The notes: generated from the letters alone by a model not told the origin. Positions 43,203 through 50,974 are shown, numbered from the stretch's first letter. The stretch is DNA of 64,000 bases from Mucilaginibacter pallidiroseus (GCF_007846085.1 NZ_VOEJ01000009.1:124001-188000); one strand, 5' to 3'. Numbers and translations: made by a program.

Positions 43203-43233
43203 TTGCCTTTTTAACTGGAAATTTGCATATTTG
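43203..43233 (+). promoter_or_regulatory. Candidate promoter of tRNA-Arg
   Basis: TTG (43203-43205) is followed after 20 bp by CATATTTG (43226-43233), one mismatch from the Bacteroidota -7 box TAnnTTTG. The distance to the tRNA 5' end (22 bp) suits transcription starting just before it. Confidence 0.45.
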
Positions 43234-43254
43234 CACCGCGAAAAACATCGCGAT

Positions 43255-43328
43255 GGTCCCATAGCTCAGCTGGATAGAGCAACAGATTTCTAATCTGTCG
43301 GTCTCAGGTTCGAATCCTGATGGGATCA
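43255..43328 (+). tRNA. tRNA-Arg (anticodon TCT)
   Basis: A full cloverleaf can be drawn: acceptor GGTCCCA with TGGGATC, D arm around AGCTCAGCTGGATAGAGC, anticodon arm ACAGA-TTTCTAA-TCTGT giving anticodon TCT, and T arm CAGGTTCGAATCCTG. The 3' CCA is not encoded; the discriminator is A at 43328. Arg tRNA genes are frequent integration sites, and accessory DNA follows on the 3' side. Confidence 0.96.
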
Positions 43329-43333
43329 CAGAG

Positions 43334-43361
43334 AAAGCCTCAACGAAAGTTGGGGCTTTTT
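43334..43361 (+). terminator. Terminator after tRNA-Arg
   Basis: AAAGCCTCAAC-GAAA-GTTGGGGCTTTTT, a GAAA-tetraloop hairpin ending in a T run, 5 bp after the tRNA. Confidence 0.85.
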
Positions 43362-43483
43362 GCTTAAATGGCTGTTTATAAGTGTGGAAGTGCGTAGTTT
43401 AAATTTAGTTAATTAATTTTTGATTGAATTTGCATTTTTATTACTCTGTTCAAAATTAGCGTTTTTGAGGTTTAAAACACCTG

Positions 43484-43505
43484 TTTTGGCGCAGTTTTGG
43501 CGCAG
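43484..43505. repeat. Tandem 11-bp direct repeat near the tRNA
   Basis: TTTTGGCGCAG occurs twice head to tail, 156 bp past the tRNA. Short direct repeats at this place resemble integrase arm sites. The minus strand also holds a 36-codon frame here (METIRKLRQNCAKT...), probably not a real gene. No intact integrase is present. Confidence 0.4.
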
Positions 43506-43725
43506 TTTTCTGATAGTTTCCATACTGATTTGTTTTAAGTGAATAAATGATTATGGTGCCCATACAGGCGTATGGATTGACTAAATGTAAGGAGGAACGG
43601 AATAAATGATGGGTGGTGTTAGAGCTTGTGTTTATGCCGTAGTTCCTTGCCTTGTGTCACATCCTCTTGCCTAACTTTGCTGAATAATCATTTTCACTTA
43701 CTCCCTTCCATAGACCTTGATTTCC

Positions 43726-43794
43726 AATTTCCAAAAAGTTCTATCGAACTACTCTATATAGGTAAATTACGAAGAACTGAGATTTTTTGGAAAT
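43726..43794. repeat. Palindrome-ended repeat, copy 1
   Basis: About 69 bp bounded by TTTCCAAAAA (43728-43737) and its inverse TTTTTTGGAAA (43783-43793), with TCTATATAGGTA in the centre. A second copy lies at 43961-44026. It has no coding capacity. Confidence 0.6.
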
Positions 43795-43960
43795 GATAAA
43801 GGATTGAACTAATGCAGTATTAAGGTTATGATTTGGCAAAGTTTGTTGCAATTCGTCCCTTATTGCTTTAAAAGGTACAATTCGCAGGTTTTGTTAGAAA
43901 ACAGAGCTAAATACTTGTTTTAGCAGCAAACAAGGCAAAATGCTTGGTTTTGCAATTCTA

Positions 43961-44026
43961 ATTTCCAAAAAGTTATCTGATGTTGTTCTATATAGGTATT
44001 TACAAAGTCTTCAGATTTTTTGGAAA
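43961..44026. repeat. Palindrome-ended repeat, copy 2
   Basis: Same orientation and layout as the copy at 43726: ends TTTCCAAAAA and TTTTTTGGAAA, centre TCTATATAGGTA, diverged between. The roughly 165 bp separating the copies hold nothing recognised. Confidence 0.6.
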
Positions 44027-44120
44027 GTGCTGTGTTTGACTTCAGATTTAAGTCTGGTTATTAAATCAGTTTATAATTACTGTTGGGGTGCTTGGGATGG
44101 TGCAAGTTTACCCTGACTTC

Positions 44121-44174
44121 TTATAAGGTAACCAAGATAATTAACTTTATGATACTTGAATAGTGCCCTTTTAA
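44121..44174 (+). repeat. 54-bp inverted-repeat element, copy A
   Basis: TTATAAGGTAAC (44121-44132) and GTGCCCTTTTAA (44163-44174) form an imperfect inverted repeat 86 bp upstream of the next gene. Copies B (57455-57508) and C (58817-58871) share the layout. Beyond the element, A and C also share CTACTATGAG/TTACTATGAG and GTCATTAA-x-CGT. It is probably a regulatory leader or a small mobile repeat. Confidence 0.55.
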
Positions 44175-44259
44175 ATAATTGTTCTACTATGAGGAAAAAA
44201 CGTAACGTCATTAATCGTACTATGAATATTGACAAATAGATACTAAGCGACGTTGTAAA

Positions 44260-44817
44260 ATGCATTTTATTCGAACAATAAATTATGCAGCTTGTACTAC
44301 AACTATGGATATTAACGGATTTACCGCCGGCGTGGAACGTCCCGACGGATCATTTATAAACGTAGAGGTCGAACCAGTAAATATTGAGATTGAGGGACAT
44401 TTAAAATCAACAGGCGCTTATAACTTATATCACAGCCACTTCGGCGATGACATTCTGAGTTCACGAGATCGCACTGATGCAGATTACCTCGGGATGATTA
44501 CTTTCAGCCAAGAAGTTGAAGGTGATTGGATGTATGAGGGCAATGGTTTATCCGACGATGAAGCTGAGCAGATTGTTATGCAGCTAAATGGTATGATGAA
44601 CGAAGATGATGCCGAGCATTCATTTTCGGCACCAGTATACTACAAGGGCGGGATGGTAAATGTGGAGATTGTGCCCCATGACGGTAAATTTGATATATAC
44701 TATGCAGGCAGTCTGCTCGGTCAGATCCATGGCCGCGAACAAATCTTCGGAGAGCCACTGGACAAAGATGTGTTAGTTACCGTGCTGCAGGCAATAGACA
44801 GGTACAACCAAGGGTAG
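44260..44817 (+). CDS. Hypothetical acidic protein
   Basis: A 185-residue acidic protein of unknown function; Met16 at 44305 (MDINGFTAGVERPDGSFINV) is an alternative start that gives a cleaner N-terminus. The sequence looks like two similar beta-rich halves (FINVEVEPVNIEIEG and MVNVEIVPHDGKFDIYYAG) around an acidic middle (SDDEAEQIVMQLNGMMNEDD). It is convergent with the DNA glycosylase gene (1 bp apart) and preceded by the 54-bp repeat element. Confidence 0.55.
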   Translation: MHFIRTINYAACTTTMDINGFTAGVERPDGSFINVEVEPVNIEIEGHLKSTGAYNLYHSHFGDDILSSRDRTDADYLGMITFSQEVEGDWMYEGNGLSDDEAEQIVMQLNGMMNEDDAEHSFSAPVYYKGGMVNVEIVPHDGKFDIYYAGSLLGQIHGREQIFGEPLDKDVLVTVLQAIDRYNQG

Positions 44818-44818
44818 A

Positions 44819-45592
44819 CTATTCATACAGCTTTTGTTTGGCAATATAGTACGTACTGCGTTTGTTAATGTCCATCTTGATAATCTCCTCTCCTTTCAGC
44901 GTATGCGTCTGCTTTGGGCGGTGCACTTGTAAAAAGTCCCGTTCCTTTTCACTTATTGTTTCCGGGAAATTGGCATAGATATGTTCTTCGGCATTTACCA
45001 GTACGTTCTTAACCGCGTCCTCTAAAGCCTTGATCGCTTTATCTGGTATCTTATTAGCTACTGACAATGGTGAGATGTTAGCGTCGTACAAGATCTCATC
45101 GACATAGGCATTACCGATACCGACAACAGTCTTCCCATCCGTCAGCACTGTCTTTATCGGTCGTGATGTTTTCCCCAACGCGGCTGACAAGTAACCTGCA
45201 GGTATACTCAAAGCATCCGGTACAGTAGCAACCTCAGGGTCAAGTGTGATGATCACCGACTTTTGCCAGTCTGAGATTGAAAGGCCGGTCCCGTCACTAA
45301 ACATTAGTTCTGCTATTGGAAACTTATTCTCGTTAGTCCCGGTAAACCAATGCAATTCACCGTACAGCATTAGGTGCAGGCCCAAGGTATGACCGTTGTC
45401 AAATTCAAAGTGCAGCTCTTTACCGGTGCGGATAATGCTAGTCAAATGAGCGCCTATCAAGGCCGCCGCAAATTCTTCCTCCGTGTTTTTTAAACGACGA
45501 GTAATAAGAAAACGAATATCGGTGAGTTGCCTGCCTACAAGTTTTTCAGCCAGGTTTCTTCTGAATATGTTCAAGTCGGGTATCTCGGGCAT
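44819..45592 (-). CDS. Fpg/Nei-family DNA glycosylase with zincless finger
   Basis: The 257-residue enzyme begins MPEIPDLNIFRRNL, giving the catalytic Pro2 and Glu3 of the Fpg/Nei family. A TGKELHFEFDNGHTLGLHLM region carries the usual beta-sandwich Lys and His. The H2TH part contains GIGNAYVDEILYDANISPLS. The C-terminus, where most bacterial members have four zinc-binding Cys, has none (GEEIIKMDINKRSTYYIAKQ). It does keep the Arg and Gln of the finger, as in zincless NEIL1-like enzymes. It removes oxidised bases and nicks the AP site. It clusters with other repair genes. Confidence 0.88.
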   Translation of the reverse strand: MPEIPDLNIFRRNLAEKLVGRQLTDIRFLITRRLKNTEEEFAAALIGAHLTSIIRTGKELHFEFDNGHTLGLHLMLYGELHWFTGTNENKFPIAELMFSDGTGLSISDWQKSVIITLDPEVATVPDALSIPAGYLSAALGKTSRPIKTVLTDGKTVVGIGNAYVDEILYDANISPLSVANKIPDKAIKALEDAVKNVLVNAEEHIYANFPETISEKERDFLQVHRPKQTHTLKGEEIIKMDINKRSTYYIAKQKLYE

Positions 45593-45598
45593 CAGCAG

Positions 45599-45826
45599 TT
45601 ATTTGTATTCACTTTCAATTCTTAAACCTATCTCCTCAATGATAGCAGCCGGCAATATCACCCCTGCCGATTGTATCCAGGTCCAGTCTTCCGTATGGGC
45701 AATGCTTGCCATCCAGCGGCCGTCAAATTCAATGTCGTAGCCAATGTCCTGCATAACCGCCTTACACACTACAGCCTCATCACCATAGACAAGCGGGAAA
45801 CAAAAGAAAGGATTTTCGCTTTCCAT
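45599..45826 (-). CDS. Small conserved hypothetical protein
   Basis: A 75-residue acidic protein starting at an ATG (MESENPFFCFPLVYGDEAVV); a TTG two codons upstream is possible. It has an alpha/beta pattern with GRWMASIAHTEDWTWIQSAG followed by a helix IIEEIGLRIESEY. It is encoded 6 bp upstream of the glycosylase and so probably in its operon. Role unknown. Confidence 0.6.
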   Translation of the reverse strand: MESENPFFCFPLVYGDEAVVCKAVMQDIGYDIEFDGRWMASIAHTEDWTWIQSAGVILPAAIIEEIGLRIESEYK

Positions 45827-45850
45827 AATCAAATATATATAAATTGCAGT

Positions 45851-46750
45851 ATGATATACGGACGGACTGAAGAGCCTTTAGAGAATGTTAATTTTACACT
45901 GCCAGCTACGCCTGAGTCAACCATAAATATGCTAGCAATTAGCAAAAACGACGAGCCGTTAAAGATCTACATTGGCGCACCCAAGTGGGGTGAAAGGAGT
46001 TGGAAAGGCATCATTTATCCGAAAAGAGCGAAGGACAGTGAACTGCTGACACTATATGCAGACAGCTTTAAAACCATCGAGTTCGGTGCTACTTTTTATA
46101 CCATATCTAGCGCAGATAAGATCCAGGAGTGGGCTCAACAGGTAGCAGGTTCACCAGGCTTTAAATTTTGTCCTAAATTTCCTCAAATAATTACTCACGC
46201 GCGCAGACTCAATCACACTACCAAAGAATTTACAGAGCAGTTTTATAATAGTCTAACTGGGTTTGGTGATCATCTGGGACCACTTATGATGCAATTAAGT
46301 GAGCATTTCTCACCAAAATACTACGATGTATTAAAAGCATACCTTGAAACGTTGGACCCGGCTATCCCAGTTCATGTCGAGGTCCGTAATAAAAATTGGT
46401 TTGCTGATTCGGTAGAACGCAAGCGCCTGTTTGACTTATTCCGCAATTTGAATATTGGTACTGTTATATCAGATACTTCAGGCCGTCGGGATGTAGTGCA
46501 CATGGAACTGACTACCAATCGTGCCATGATCCGCTTCGTGGGCAACGACCTTGCTGAGAGCGATTACAAGCGTTTGAATGATTGGATAGATAGGATTAAA
46601 GAATGGCGCGACATGGGCCTTAAGTCTTTATGGTTCTTCATGCATCAGGACAATGAGAAGTTTGTGCCGCAGGCATCTTCGTACTTTATCAATCATCTCA
46701 ACAATAAGCTCGGTACTGATATCGCTTTACCTAAAATGATAACTGAATAG
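45851..46750 (+). CDS. DUF72 (YecE-like) TIM-barrel protein
   Basis: The ATG at 45851 is used because a longer frame overlaps the divergent small gene and adds unrelated residues. The 299-residue product has DUF72 motifs: IYIGAPKWGERSWKGIIYPK, FKTIEFGATFYTISSADKIQ, GFKFCPKFPQIITHARRL, VHVEVRNKNWF and RFVGNDLAESDY. DUF72 proteins adopt a TIM-barrel fold with no settled activity. It is often near repair genes, as here, where the SRAP gene follows 3 bp later. Confidence 0.85.
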   Translation: MIYGRTEEPLENVNFTLPATPESTINMLAISKNDEPLKIYIGAPKWGERSWKGIIYPKRAKDSELLTLYADSFKTIEFGATFYTISSADKIQEWAQQVAGSPGFKFCPKFPQIITHARRLNHTTKEFTEQFYNSLTGFGDHLGPLMMQLSEHFSPKYYDVLKAYLETLDPAIPVHVEVRNKNWFADSVERKRLFDLFRNLNIGTVISDTSGRRDVVHMELTTNRAMIRFVGNDLAESDYKRLNDWIDRIKEWRDMGLKSLWFFMHQDNEKFVPQASSYFINHLNNKLGTDIALPKMITE

Positions 46751-46753
46751 ATT

Positions 46754-47428
46754 ATGTGTGCGAGATATATTCTAGAAGCAGCGGAAAAAGATATATTAAT
46801 GGCCTATGCCGCTGAGCTTACCGAGCCATTTACCCCGACTATCAACGCACGCATAACTGAAAGCATGCCGGTGATCACTGCAGAGGAGCCTGGCAAAATA
46901 CAAATGATGCACTTTCAGTTAGTAGCACACTTTGCTGAGTCACCTAAGTCGGTTAAGGCCACGTTCAACACACGTGATGATAAGATTATGGACAGCAAGC
47001 TTTGGAAGCCTTTATTTGTAAACCATAAGCGTGTACTGGTGCCCGCCACTGGCTTTTATGAATTAGATAAGGTTACAGCGCCTGGTGAGAACCAAGTGTA
47101 CAAGTTTGGTTTAGTTGATCGGCCGATTTTTTCGTATGCCGGCCTTTGGAGTAAATGGGTTGGTCCCGGCTACGAGTTGCCTTACTATAGCTTCTCTATC
47201 ATCACAACCGAATCAAACGAAACCGTCGGCGCTGTGCATGACAAAAAGCGCATGCCGGTGATATTAAATAAGGAAGATGAGGCTTTGTGGTTGAGCAAAG
47301 ATGTATCGCCAGCTGAACTTATGCAGCTTTTTCAACCCTACCCCGATGAGCTGATGTTTGCTGAGCGCTCAGGCGTTCGGGCAAATACGCCTGGAAGGGT
47401 TATAGGTGGCGATGAGAATAGTTTGTAG
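46754..47428 (+). CDS. SRAP-domain protein (HMCES/YedK family)
   Basis: The 224-residue protein has all hallmark residues: Cys2 directly after the initiator (MCARYILEAA), Asn72 in ATFNTRDDKI, Glu103 in VPATGFYELD and His162 in GAVHDKKRMPVIL. SRAP proteins form a thiazolidine crosslink between Cys2 and abasic sites in single-stranded DNA, shielding them from nucleases and error-prone bypass. It is translated with the DUF72 gene (3 bp gap), in a repair gene cluster. Confidence 0.93.
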   Translation: MCARYILEAAEKDILMAYAAELTEPFTPTINARITESMPVITAEEPGKIQMMHFQLVAHFAESPKSVKATFNTRDDKIMDSKLWKPLFVNHKRVLVPATGFYELDKVTAPGENQVYKFGLVDRPIFSYAGLWSKWVGPGYELPYYSFSIITTESNETVGAVHDKKRMPVILNKEDEALWLSKDVSPAELMQLFQPYPDELMFAERSGVRANTPGRVIGGDENSL

Positions 47429-47440
47429 CGCGCTGTATCA

Positions 47441-47467
47441 TTTAGCGATTATAATCTAATCGCTAAA
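47441..47467. terminator. Stem-loop after the SRAP gene
   Basis: TTTAGCGATT and AATCGCTAAA (10-bp arms, 7-base loop) lie 13 bp after the stop codon, followed by AATTAAATT. It is probably a terminator, although the T run is weak. Confidence 0.5.
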
Positions 47468-47508
47468 AATTAAATTGTGTATTTTTATCATTAACTAAAC
47501 CTCAACTC

Positions 47509-48393
47509 ATGGAACTTCCAGACTCTGTTAAAGATGTATATGACGAAATAAAGGACCGCTTAACTAGTCCTTTTTTTGGAAGCTTCTTCATAGCCTGGTT
47601 AATCATAAATTGGTACATTCCTATTTCGCTGATTTTTTATGATCAAAAGGAACTCCATAATGACAATTTTAGATCTTTTAGGGAGGTAATCAATAGTCAA
47701 CTTGACCTTTGTAGAAATGTGATTTGGCCTTTACTTTGTGCATTTGGTTATGTCCTTATTAGCCCGGCCATAAAAGCGGCAATTAATATTTACCAAACAC
47801 AGGTAGCCGTATTCAGTGACAACAAAATCACTGAAATTTTGAAGAAAAAGTCTGGTATCGCTGCCGAACTTAAAATAAAGGACGAGCTTATCAACTTAAA
47901 ATCCGAGCAAAACTCTTTAGCACAATCACAAATCAAGGAGCTTAACAGTAAACTTGATTCTCAAGATCAAGAAATTCCAAGATTGCAATCGGAAGTTGAT
48001 AGACTGCAGATAGACGTTAATAAATTAGTTGACCAAAACGATATTAATAACAAGATTAATGAACTAACTACATTTGTCGGGGTATGGATAGTAAATTTTT
48101 CCAATTCCGAAGGGCCTATAGAAGAAACATGGGATATTTCATTAGATGGATCTGTTCATGTTAATAATAGGAGGAACTATATGATCCACAGAATTATTGG
48201 TCACGATAATAACGTTTGGTTAAATCTCGGCGCCCAAGGTCACTTTAACACAGGTTACAAGTCACACTTTGTGTTTTTTCTAACTCGATCTAACTCAAAT
48301 ACGGTAGTTTGGCAAGGGGTCGATTTACTCGGCGAAACAGTTATGTTTCAGAAGAATGTTTACGTACTAAAGCCCGTCGGTGATAATCAATAA
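47509..48393 (+). CDS. Membrane protein with coiled coil and C-terminal beta domain
   Basis: A 294-residue protein of unknown family. Two membrane helices (about 26-45 FFIAWLIINWYIPISLIFY and 72-92 VIWPLLCAFGYVLISPAI) are followed by a long coiled coil (about 110-180, KSEQNSLAQSQIKELNSKLD and more). A C-terminal domain follows (about 185-294: FVGVWIVNFSNSEGPIEETW, ending YVLKPVG) that looks like a lipocalin or META-like beta barrel. The layout suggests a membrane-tethered sensor facing the cytoplasm. No partner gene is obvious; it is flanked by repair genes. Confidence 0.65.
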   Translation: MELPDSVKDVYDEIKDRLTSPFFGSFFIAWLIINWYIPISLIFYDQKELHNDNFRSFREVINSQLDLCRNVIWPLLCAFGYVLISPAIKAAINIYQTQVAVFSDNKITEILKKKSGIAAELKIKDELINLKSEQNSLAQSQIKELNSKLDSQDQEIPRLQSEVDRLQIDVNKLVDQNDINNKINELTTFVGVWIVNFSNSEGPIEETWDISLDGSVHVNNRRNYMIHRIIGHDNNVWLNLGAQGHFNTGYKSHFVFFLTRSNSNTVVWQGVDLLGETVMFQKNVYVLKPVGDNQ

Positions 48394-48455
48394 AATTGAT
48401 TTTGTATTAAATAGTGATAGCCTAAATTACTCTATAATCATAATTTTGAGCAGAT

Positions 48456-49724
48456 CTATTTACCCACCCTCAACACTTCATCAATCCTCGTAGTAAACCT
48501 TTTTGACAAATACCCCTGCCGCATCTTCCAGGGCTGCACATAGCCCATGGCAGCGAAGCGAACCATATCTTTGCCCATCATTTTATTTAGCCGGTCGGCA
48601 ATGCGCGACACGGTTAACAGATTATCGCGCTTGTTCATATCCTCAAGCAAATAAGTTTGCCGAGCTGCTGCAGGCGTAAGCTTGGTCATAAATATGCCGA
48701 CCTTTTGATAAGGATAGCCGGGCCTATAGATTCTCTTTAAGCTTTCAACCGCATAACGAAGCAACTCTTGAGTGATGTTTGTAGGAATGGCCAACTCCAT
48801 TGTATAGGCAGCGCTTTTTAGCTTATGCACAACCTCGAACTGGCTGGTATGAAGAAAAACCTGCAGTTGCCCGCACAGTGAGCCCTGTGCACGTAGCTTA
48901 GGCGCCGAGTTTTGAACAAAAGCACATAATGCATCTTCAATCACTTTATAATCATCAGTCTTTTGACCAAAGCTGCGGCCGGTGCAAATCCCTTTCTTAT
49001 CAGGCTGCACATATTCCATCTTTAAAACCGACTTTCCGTTCAGCTCGTACCAGGTGCGCAGCCCGGTAACGGTAAAGCGCTTCTCAACGTATTCGTAGTT
49101 GTTAATGGTTGCAAAGTCGTAAGCCGTGTTTACGCCAATCTTAATCAGCTTGGCCGCGTTGCGCGGGCCGATGCCCCACACATCCTCGATAGGCAAGTTC
49201 TGCAAGGCAAACATGGTGCGTGGCTCATCGTCCAGCACGCACACGCCAGACTCTTTAAAGTACTTCTTGGCTATTCTATTTCCTACTTTAGCCAATGTCC
49301 GTGAACGCCCTATACCTATACAGACAGGGATGCCGGTGCACTGCAATATCTTTGCCCGCAGGCGCGTGGCCATGGCTTCAAGATCATGTGTATGGAACAT
49401 CCTGAGATCGCAAAAGCTTTCGTCGATGCTGTAAATCTCCATCTCGGGCCACGTCTCGCAAACGATTGACGTAACCCGGCGCATCATGTCCTGGTATAAT
49501 GTGTAGTTAGATGATCTGAACCAAAGCTTACCTTCTTCAACAAGCTTTTCCAATTCAAAATAAGGCGTGCCCATCTTAATGCCGAGGTCCTTGGCTTCCT
49601 GGCTGCGGGCAATGGCGCACCCGTCATTATTGCTTAATACTACTCCGGCTTTGCCCCGAAGCTCAGGCTGAAATACGCGCTCGCACGATACGTAAAAGTT
49701 GTTGCAATCGATTAACGCGAACAC
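48456..49724 (-). CDS. umuC: DNA polymerase V catalytic subunit (UmuC)
   Basis: The 422-residue Y-family polymerase has intact catalytic motifs: FALIDCNNFYVSCERVF (first Asp), MEIYSIDESFCDL (Asp-Glu), a VCIGIGRSRTLAKVGNRIAK finger-palm region, and UmuC-specific RPGYPYQKVGIFMTKL near residue 315. It performs error-prone translesion synthesis. It overlaps the umuD-like gene by 62 bp, an unusually long overlap, and lies behind the palindrome at 50358-50374. Confidence 0.93.
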   Translation of the reverse strand: MFALIDCNNFYVSCERVFQPELRGKAGVVLSNNDGCAIARSQEAKDLGIKMGTPYFELEKLVEEGKLWFRSSNYTLYQDMMRRVTSIVCETWPEMEIYSIDESFCDLRMFHTHDLEAMATRLRAKILQCTGIPVCIGIGRSRTLAKVGNRIAKKYFKESGVCVLDDEPRTMFALQNLPIEDVWGIGPRNAAKLIKIGVNTAYDFATINNYEYVEKRFTVTGLRTWYELNGKSVLKMEYVQPDKKGICTGRSFGQKTDDYKVIEDALCAFVQNSAPKLRAQGSLCGQLQVFLHTSQFEVVHKLKSAAYTMELAIPTNITQELLRYAVESLKRIYRPGYPYQKVGIFMTKLTPAAARQTYLLEDMNKRDNLLTVSRIADRLNKMMGKDMVRFAAMGYVQPWKMRQGYLSKRFTTRIDEVLRVGK

Positions 49725-50154
49725 TGTTTTGCCTCCTTTGGTTTAGTATTGAATGAGGGATCACTCCCTCAATGGTGAATCTGTCGTATTCGTTTATCTG
49801 GTGCGGCTGATACTTTGGGTTATCAGGCATCAAATACATCTTGCCTTCAAACTCGACATAGCATGCCAATATATATTGGTCGTTAAGCACGCCTACAATT
49901 ACGTCGCCGTTTTGAGGCGTCAGACTCTTATCGACGACCAGCAGATCTTCGCTCTCAATACCTGAATACTCCATGCAGTCGCCGACAACTTTAACATAGT
50001 ACACAGCTGCCGGATATTTGCTTACGTAGTTGTCAAGGCTGATGCGATCTTCCTCATAGTCAGTTCCCGGGCTTTCGAAGGCCGCATGCAACCAAAAGCC
50101 GGCAAGCGGGCGACTGGCGCTTAATTCACCTCTCCGGTAGACTTTGATGACCAT
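49663..50154 (-). CDS. umuD: UmuD-like S24 protein lacking the catalytic dyad
   Basis: A 163-residue UmuD homolog by position and by segments such as GDVIVGVLNDQYI and MPDNPKYQPHQ. In active UmuD the nucleophile is Ser in a GDSM motif; here it is GDCM (KVVGDCMEYSGIESEDLLVV). The catalytic Lys, expected in a F-T-V-K position, is Ala in QYILACYVEF. The usual cleavage junction (Ala/Cys-Gly before F-x-S-P) reads HAAFESPG. The 3' end extends 62 bp into umuC. It may be an uncleavable regulator, or need no cleavage. The substitutions are read directly from DNA. Confidence 0.85.
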   Translation of the reverse strand: MVIKVYRRGELSASRPLAGFWLHAAFESPGTDYEEDRISLDNYVSKYPAAVYYVKVVGDCMEYSGIESEDLLVVDKSLTPQNGDVIVGVLNDQYILACYVEFEGKMYLMPDNPKYQPHQINEYDRFTIEGVIPHSILNQRRQNSVRVNRLQQLLRIVRARISA

Positions 50155-50345
50155 CCGCCAAATAAATTATAATTATTATCCGACCTAATGTTAGCAGTCA
50201 GTTCTGCCCAAAGCTCTGGTGAACAATTCTCTTCAGTAAGTAGTTCTTCTCTATCGAGCTGCTCCGCAAAAGCAACAATCTCGTCATCAGTCATGCTCTC
50301 CCGCAAGTGCTGGTTCATACGTAATATTTCTTCTCTGGTTCCCAT
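50121..50345 (-). CDS. Small acidic protein heading the umuDC operon
   Basis: A 74-residue acidic protein (EEILRMNQHLRESMTDDEIV, AFAEQLDREELLTEENC) of unknown family, with helical character. It overlaps the umuD-like gene by 34 bp and starts 13 bp after the palindrome, so it is likely damage-regulated with umuDC. It mirrors the arrangement at imuAB, where a small protein of unknown function also heads the operon. Confidence 0.65.
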   Translation of the reverse strand: MGTREEILRMNQHLRESMTDDEIVAFAEQLDREELLTEENCSPELWAELTANIRSDNNYNLFGGWSSKSTGEVN

Positions 50346-50357
50346 GCAACAAAGTTA

Positions 50358-50374
50358 TGCTAATAATTTTAGCA
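50358..50374. promoter_or_regulatory. Palindrome between umuDC operon and divergent small gene, SOS-box-like
   Basis: TGCTAA-N5-TTAGCA, identical in both arms and spacing to the core of the palindrome before imuAB (1874-1890). It lies in the 57-bp gap between divergent start codons, so it could control both directions. Confidence 0.6.
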
Positions 50375-50402
50375 ATTCAAAATCATTTTAGAAATTTGTG
50401 CC

Positions 50403-50636
50403 ATGGCAAAAGGATTGAAAAAAGTATACCTAGTTGTTGAGGACAATAAGATTTTTGGCGCGAACGATTACCAAATGGTCAGAATGTATAGGGAGAAAAG
50501 CAGCGCTGAAACTGTATGCGCAACTCAGAACCAAAAAGCTAAGGACGATGCAACGCTGCTATCTAACCGGGATAAGCCTACACCGGTGTATAAAGTGCAT
50601 GCCTTTTGGTTATTGCATGAGGATATGGTGAAGTAA
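50403..50636 (+). CDS. Small basic hypothetical protein divergent from umuDC
   Basis: A 77-residue protein (MAKGLKKVYLVVEDNKIFGA, later PTPVYKVHAFWLLHEDMVK) without recognised domain. Its start lies 28 bp from the shared palindrome, so it may be part of the same stress response. Function unknown. Confidence 0.5.
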   Translation: MAKGLKKVYLVVEDNKIFGANDYQMVRMYREKSSAETVCATQNQKAKDDATLLSNRDKPTPVYKVHAFWLLHEDMVK

Positions 50637-50758
50637 ATTATTTTGACATAACCACTTAATTTTCAGTATTAAAAAGTTATCTTTATAATATCGTTACGAA
50701 AACCTGACCTAAACTGCCACTTTTTCGATTTACCTTTACAGCATTAGACCCTACTAAT

Positions 50759-50974
50759 ATGAACTTTGAAAGAACTCTCGAAGACTCAAAGAAGCTGCAT
50801 GAGGAATTACTATTGCATAAAGCAGCTCTTACGCCACAAAAACGACTAATGAAACGCAGATATGCCTTGAGAGCATATAAGCGTGTCTACTCGAAACTCA
50901 AGCGAAATCATGAAGAACAGGCTGCTGAAATACTTAGCGGTATCATCTATCAAATGAAGATAACCCTTAACTAA
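50759..50974 (+). CDS. Small basic helical hypothetical protein
   Basis: A 71-residue protein very rich in Lys, Arg and Leu (LKRNHEEQAAEILSGIIYQM and MKRRYALRAYKRVYSKL), predicted to be all-helical and possibly nucleic-acid binding. It is transcribed in the same direction as the gene at 50403 but 122 bp away. No family recognised. Confidence 0.45.
   Translation: MNFERTLEDSKKLHEELLLHKAALTPQKRLMKRRYALRAYKRVYSKLKRNHEEQAAEILSGIIYQMKITLN

Noticed and set aside
43434..43544. 36-residue minus-strand frame (METIRKLRQNCAKT...) as a remnant integrase
   Set aside because: Too short and without catalytic motifs. The tandem TTTTGGCGCAG repeat explains its internal repetition.
44077..44265. 62-residue minus-strand frame upstream of the hypothetical gene at 44260
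   Set aside because: It overlaps the 54-bp inverted repeat and a leader shared with another copy, so the sequence is better explained as regulatory or repetitive.
49663..50154. Reading the UmuD-like protein as a LexA repressor
   Set aside because: It lacks an N-terminal winged helix and is immediately followed by umuC, so UmuD-type identity fits better.
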